DNA from: Firmicutes bacterium UBA1393 | GTDB taxonomy: Bacteria; Bacillota; DTU025 | Direction: 5' to 3' | DNA length: 26,233 nucleotides | NCBI GenBank assembly: GCA_002305255.1 | Contig: DBQN01000031.1 | Location: 384-26,616 of the forward strand | Shown: positions 22,706 to 26,233 of the stretch, piece by piece | Numbering within the stretch: position 1 is the stretch's first letter | Layout: each line of letters begins with the position of its first letter | The notes under the pieces: model-generated | The model's database searches: none | Seen by the model: only the letters and a program-made list of their open reading frames with translations | Told to the model about the DNA's origin: nothing | Position numbers and translations under genes: made by a program

Positions 22706-25084
22706 TCAGTCTTCAGCCGCCAGTACTCTCCGAAGCGTCGCCAGGTCGACCGGCTTTGCCAGATGTCTATCGAATCCGGCCGCCTTCACCTTCTCCACGT
22801 CATCGGGTTGGGTGTAGCCAGTGAGAGCCACGAGGAACACGTCTTTGAGACGCACATCACTTCGAAATGCCCGTCCGACCGCGAAGCCATCCATTCCCGG
22901 CATTCCTATGTCGCATAGCAGCACCTCAGGCGGTTTGGCCGACGCAAGTGCCAGCCCTTCATGCCCGCTGTTGGCAACCTCGACTTCATGGCCTGCGAGT
23001 TCGAGCAGCTCCCGGAGGCTCTCGGCCACATCCACATTGTCCTCGATGATGAGAACACTGCGGCATCGGTGCTGCGGGGCGGTGACGGTTCTTGCCTCCT
23101 GCACCTGCTGCTCTTTCCACGGGAGCTTGATCGTGAACTCAGTGCCCCAGCCCGCTCCGGCGCTCACGACGCCGACCTCGCCGCCGTGGAGTTCTACAAG
23201 CCGTTTGATCAGCGCCAGACCTAGCCCAAGCCCGCCGCCGTGTCGGTCAAGACTCGTATCGAGTTGGGCAAAAGGCTTGAAGAGCCGCGGGATCATTTCA
23301 GGCTCTATGCCGATGCCGGTGTCGGCGACACGCACGATGGCCGTCTCCACATCTGCGTCCAGACACGTGGATACGGTGACCAACCCACCTCGCGGGGTGA
23401 ACTTGGCCGCGTTGTGTAGGAGATTGTCGAACACCTGAGCCAGTCTGGTGCGATCCGCGGTAAGGAAGATCGGAGACGGATCCAACATGGACTGCAGCCT
23501 CAAGCCACTCGCCTCAAAGATGACCTCGAAGTCCCCTAGAACCTCCCGCAGCAAGTCATTCAGCTCAAGGCGCTCGGGCTGTAATACGATCTTGTTCTGC
23601 GTTATTCGACTGACATCCAAGAGGTCATCGACTAGGTGCGCAAGCTGCTCGCATTGTCGGTTGATAGTCGCCAGTGCTCGGTTGGCCTGCTCGCCTCCTG
23701 GCGGCACGCGGCCGAGGATGTCGGTACAGGTACGAATAGCCGCTAGGGGATTGCGCAGTTCGTGGGAGAGTGTGGCGAGGAAACGGTTCTTCTGCTGGTC
23801 GGCCTCGCGTAGCGCCTCTTCCATTCTCCTCCGTTCGGTAACCTCCCTAGTGATGTGCGCTGCCCCGACAATACGGTCTTTTGCGTCTCGGATTGGATTG
23901 ATGTGCCGTTCATAGATGCGGCGCGACCTCTTGGGGTCACCATACGACTGGGTGACAACTACTGAGTTGCCCCTGAACGCCTGCTCGAACACTTCGCGCG
24001 CATTCTTCTCGTCCTCAGGATACGGGGCAAGCATCTCTATCAGGCTGCCGCCGACATGGACATCAGCTCCGTATATGGCCTTACACTCCCTGCGGTATGC
24101 CTCATTCATGGCCAGGTAACTGAAATCCGTGTCTATGGCTGCTATGATGTCAGCGGTCCCCTCGATGATTCCGCTGAGAAGGTCACGAGCCTGCGCCAGG
24201 CGCGCGGCGGTGTCATGCAGCTCTTCCTGAGCTCTCTCTCGCTCGGTGATATCGCTCGAGGAGCCAAACCACTCTTTGATATCGCCGTTGTCGTCCATGA
24301 GCGGCACCGCCTTCGAGCGCCTCCAGCCCACGCTGCCGTCCTTTCTCAGCACGCGGTGCTCCAACTCGATCGGCTTCTTGTCGCGGATGCACTCCTTGAT
24401 TGCGGCGGAGATCAACGCCTGATCACTGGGGTGGATGTACGTATCGAACCACCCCGTGATAGAGCCATCGGTGGCACCGCATAGGTCATGGCCGGAGAGC
24501 TCACACACCGAGCCCCAGTCGGGGCTCAACCGGAAGACTACCTCGGCACCGGCAGTGGCCAACGCGCGCAGTCTCTCCTCACTCTGCCTGCGTCTCTCTA
24601 TCTCTCGTCTCAGCTCGTCATTGGATCGTTGAAGACTGGCGGTTCTCTCCTGGACGAGGTCCTCCAGCACACCAACGGCTCGCTGCAGGTCTTCCTCTGC
24701 CTGCTTGCGCTTGGTTCTGTCTAGCCAGTAGACGGAGATCCCGCCATCGCTGGATGGGAACACACGAATCTCGCACCAAAGGCGAGTGTAGAGACCCACG
24801 TGCTCGAACTGAGTGGGCACGCGGTCGTGCATTGCGTCCCGGTACGCACGCTCTAGCTCAGTCCCTAGCAGCTGGGGATAGAGCTCCCAGATGTTCTTCC
24901 CGATAAGCTGCTCCGGCAGTAAGCCGACGATGGCGGCCGCCCGCTTGTTGAGATAGGTGAAACGCCAGTCGCGTCCTAGCGCGAAGAAACCATCCTGGAT
25001 GCTTTCGAGAATCTCGGCGGCGCGTCCCACATAGCCGCTTGCATCCAGGTGTGCGCCTGGCAGGCTGCTTGTGTTCTGGCCCAC
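22706..25084 (-). CDS. Soluble multi-PAS hybrid histidine kinase with C-terminal receiver
   Basis: This 792-aa protein has no membrane segment, so it senses inside the cell. PAS 1 spans about 20-125, a coiled coil 126-170, PAS 2 about 170-285 (IHPSDQALI, then WFGSSSDITERERAQEE) and PAS 3 about 300-420 (AAHITREVTERRR). HisKA has NRFLATLSHELRNPLAAI with His441. The HATPase has NAAKFT, DTGIGI and HGGGLGLGLALIKRL. The receiver (about 675-790) has an acidic pair in IIEDN, phosphoacceptor Asp725 (LLCDIGMPGMDG) and Lys777. The start is GTG at 25082-25084, six bases after GGGGGG. No response-regulator gene is next to it, so the output partner is not known. The signal cannot be told from the PAS sequences. 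A 22-codon reading frame precedes it. Confidence 0.93.
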   Translation of the reverse strand: MGQNTSSLPGAHLDASGYVGRAAEILESIQDGFFALGRDWRFTYLNKRAAAIVGLLPEQLIGKNIWELYPQLLGTELERAYRDAMHDRVPTQFEHVGLYTRLWCEIRVFPSSDGGISVYWLDRTKRKQAEEDLQRAVGVLEDLVQERTASLQRSNDELRREIERRRQSEERLRALATAGAEVVFRLSPDWGSVCELSGHDLCGATDGSITGWFDTYIHPSDQALISAAIKECIRDKKPIELEHRVLRKDGSVGWRRSKAVPLMDDNGDIKEWFGSSSDITERERAQEELHDTAARLAQARDLLSGIIEGTADIIAAIDTDFSYLAMNEAYRRECKAIYGADVHVGGSLIEMLAPYPEDEKNAREVFEQAFRGNSVVVTQSYGDPKRSRRIYERHINPIRDAKDRIVGAAHITREVTERRRMEEALREADQQKNRFLATLSHELRNPLAAIRTCTDILGRVPPGGEQANRALATINRQCEQLAHLVDDLLDVSRITQNKIVLQPERLELNDLLREVLGDFEVIFEASGLRLQSMLDPSPIFLTADRTRLAQVFDNLLHNAAKFTPRGGLVTVSTCLDADVETAIVRVADTGIGIEPEMIPRLFKPFAQLDTSLDRHGGGLGLGLALIKRLVELHGGEVGVVSAGAGWGTEFTIKLPWKEQQVQEARTVTAPQHRCRSVLIIEDNVDVAESLRELLELAGHEVEVANSGHEGLALASAKPPEVLLCDIGMPGMDGFAVGRAFRSDVRLKDVFLVALTGYTQPDDVEKVKAAGFDRHLAKPVDLATLRRVLAAED

Positions 25085-25108
25085 GACAATCCCCCCATGG
25101 TGAATGGT

Positions 25109-25177
25109 CTACAAGACCCCGACATTCCTAACAGGTATGGTTGCACTCAGCAAGAATAGTTTCGGTTTTCTGCACAT
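25109..25177 (-). CDS. Possible 22-aa leader peptide before the PAS kinase
   Basis: ATG at 25175-25177 follows AAGGAG with only three bases between, and a 22-codon frame (MCRKPKLFLLSATI...) ends at TAG, 24 nt before the kinase start. Short frames with an SD occur by chance, and the spacing is tighter than in the real genes here. I give it only as a possibility. Confidence 0.15.
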   Translation of the reverse strand: MCRKPKLFLLSATIPVRNVGVL

Positions 25178-25229
25178 AATCTCCTTCGAGTTAACATCAC
25201 GCAGTAGCGATTGAGGACGACCTGGGGGG

Positions 25230-25264
25230 TCACCATTCGCGCCGCCGACTTCGCCGGATGGTGA
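25230..25264. promoter_or_regulatory. Inverted repeat upstream of the GyrI-like gene
   Basis: TCACCAT (25230-25236) and ATGGTGA (25258-25264) form a perfect 7-bp dyad with 21 nt between, about 85 nt before the start of the GyrI-like gene. It lies in the gap between two divergent genes and could be an operator for either. No clear promoter pair was found beside it. Confidence 0.3.
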
Positions 25265-25348
25265 GCGGACTTGCGGGAGAACCGAGACCGCGCAGAGTAT
25301 CTTGCGGTGTCACGGCATCGGATCATGTCAACCTGAGGAGGAGTGCCA

Positions 25349-25798
25349 ATGGAAGGCATAGGGATAGTGCAATTGCCGCCGAGCCGCATGGTTGCTTCCG
25401 GTGACAGCGACCTAGAGACATTCGATGCCTGGTGGACAGAGGCGGACAAGAAACGCAAGGATCAGTTCTTCCCCCGTGACTTCATGTGGTTCGACGAAGC
25501 GAGCCAGAAGCTGGTATGGGGCTACGTCCTGCCATACGACATGTCGGACACCGGGAGATACGGCATCATCGACTTCCCCGGGGGGCTCTATGCTGCGGCT
25601 GTCTCAAGAGACGGGGACGATGAAGACGGGGAGCGAGTGTACACCGCGATTCGGGAGTGGACAAGGGACAGCGGTGCCTTCGCTCTGGACGAGGGATCCG
25701 GGCGCCACACCATGTTCCACGTTATCACGCCCGATGAAGCCTTCCGCGCAATGGGGTTTCGGCAGCTTGATATCTATGTTCCGACAAGAGTAGTGTAG
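25349..25798 (+). CDS. GyrI-like effector-binding domain protein
   Basis: This is a 149-aa single-domain soluble protein and the only clear plus-strand gene in the window. The pattern VWGYVLPYDM, IDFPGGLYAAAVSRDG, VYTAIREWTRDSGAFAL and a final strand MGFRQLDIYVPTR fits the C-terminal half of GyrI / AraC-type effector-binding domains. No DNA-binding part is present. Stand-alone members bind cationic or hydrophobic small molecules, and some act as hydrolases or gyrase inhibitors. The ligand here is unknown. The ATG is at 25349-25351, about seven bases after GAGGAG. GTG two codons earlier lies too close to the SD. It is divergent from the PAS kinase and convergent with the tRNA gene. Confidence 0.75.
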   Translation: MEGIGIVQLPPSRMVASGDSDLETFDAWWTEADKKRKDQFFPRDFMWFDEASQKLVWGYVLPYDMSDTGRYGIIDFPGGLYAAAVSRDGDDEDGERVYTAIREWTRDSGAFALDEGSGRHTMFHVITPDEAFRAMGFRQLDIYVPTRVV

Positions 25799-25799
25799 T

Positions 25800-25833
25800 G
25801 GACCGCGGCAAGGTTTCACCCTCACCGCGGCCC
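25800..25833. terminator. Hairpin between the convergent GyrI-like gene and tRNA-Lys
   Basis: GGACCGCGG and CCGCGGCCC can pair over nine positions with one A-C mismatch and a 16-nt loop, just after the stop at 25798. The plus side is followed by CTTATG, a poor T-run. On the minus side the tRNA 3' end is followed at once by TTTTTC, before this hairpin. It probably helps end transcription from both sides. Confidence 0.45.
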
Positions 25834-25843
25834 TTATGAAAAA

Positions 25844-25919
<76 letters not shown>

Positions 25920-25939
25920 ACGCTTCAGTATTCACTTAG

Positions 25940-25965
25940 CGGACCCGCTGATCAAGAGTCAGTTG
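25940..25965 (-). repeat. Partial copy of the tRNA-Lys anticodon arm in the tRNA leader
   Basis: These 26 bases match 25870-25895 inside the tRNA gene at 24 positions, exactly 70 nt apart. The copy covers the anticodon stem-loop and variable loop. It keeps CTT in the loop and a 4-bp stem (CTGA-CTCTTGA-TCAG). The D arm, T arm and acceptor are absent around it. Confidence 0.8.
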
Positions 25966-25983
25966 GTGCCCCGCGCGAAGCCT

Positions 25984-26012
25984 ATTATACTATGCCGGTC
26001 AGGGTGATTCAA
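25984..26012 (-). promoter_or_regulatory. Near-consensus sigma-70/sigma-A promoter of tRNA-Lys
   Basis: On the minus strand the -35 TTGAAT (26007-26012) and a perfect -10 TATAAT (25984-25989) are separated by exactly 17 bp. Transcription should begin near 25976, about 57 nt before the tRNA. It is the best promoter in the window. Confidence 0.85.
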
Positions 26013-26233
26013 GTGGTTTTTGCGCATCCTGCTGTGCGACTGCGATAGTGTCCCGGGGTGCGTCAGACGGTCTGACTCCGACTGGTGCGGTTTGCATGGC
26101 GCCCTCTCAATACCCGAAACTGGGCAGTTCGAGCAGTGAAATACCGAAAAGCCGCCAGCCCACGCCGTGAACGCGTGATATCTGTGCATCTCAGGGGCCG
26201 CGACGGCGGCGTCAGGTCACCGTGAACTACAGA
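26013..26233. other. Right-edge region without a supported gene
   Basis: From the tRNA 5' end (25920) to the right edge there is no convincing coding sequence. The first part is the tRNA leader and promoter. Beyond 26013 the only clear structure is the odd palindrome GTCAGAC-G-GTCTGAC at 26062-26076. A minus-strand frame enters from the right edge and stops near 26069-26071, but it is rich in Arg, Thr and Ser and looks non-coding. Confidence 0.5.

Noticed and set aside
25959..26189. A 76-codon minus frame near the right edge
   Set aside because: It contains the tRNA promoter and lacks a ribosome-binding site. The composition looks random.

Overview
The window comes from a bacterial chromosome of fairly high G+C (high fifties percent, judged by eye). 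Nearly everything is coded on the minus strand. Shine-Dalgarno (SD) sequences are strong (AGGAGG type), GTG starts are common, and there is a 25-bp operator of the XylR type known from Bacillus and Clostridia. This points to Bacillota. The xylose-binding protein and a BvgS-like sensor kinase have export signals but no lipobox cysteine, which would suit a two-membrane (diderm) lineage. The lineage is an inference, because no rRNA or other phylogenetic marker is present.

Region 1 (about 1-9460) is a complete D-xylose catabolic operon read right to left. The order is a ROK-family XylR repressor with its operator directly upstream, a non-classical xylose isomerase-like enzyme, xylulokinase XylB, the ABC importer XylF-XylG-XylH, and an M24 (creatinase/aminopeptidase-like) protein that runs off the left edge. 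Xylose would be bound by XylF, imported by XylGH, isomerised to xylulose, phosphorylated by XylB and passed to the pentose phosphate pathway. XylR would repress the operon, its own gene included, until xylose is present. The isomerase carries the metal-ligand set of L-rhamnose isomerases rather than that of classical XylA. The M24 protein appears to have lost most metal ligands.

Region 2 (9544-12804) is a three-gene cassette on the same strand: a CPBP intramembrane protease, a CrtI-like FAD oxidoreductase and a second CPBP protease. A second CrtI-like paralogue lies at 20962-22479, and no carotenoid biosynthesis gene is visible.

Region 3 (12852-18002) is a two-gene signalling operon. A BvgS-type hybrid histidine kinase (extracytoplasmic solute-binding domain, HisKA, HATPase, two receivers, Hpt) is followed by a response regulator with REC-PAS-degenerate GGDEF-intact EAL. 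The pair probably converts a small-molecule signal into c-di-GMP breakdown. A hairpin terminator follows.

Region 4 (18225-25084) holds, from right to left, a soluble multi-PAS hybrid kinase, the second CrtI-like oxidoreductase, a secreted DUF3298-type protein, a HEAT-repeat-like protein and a short QueG-like iron-sulfur protein. The last four are close together and may be co-transcribed.

Region 5 (25085-26233) contains the only plus-strand gene, a GyrI-like stand-alone effector-binding domain. A tRNA-Lys(CTT) gene on the minus strand follows it, with a near-consensus promoter and a leader that repeats the tRNA's own anticodon arm. The last part of the window has no gene I can support.
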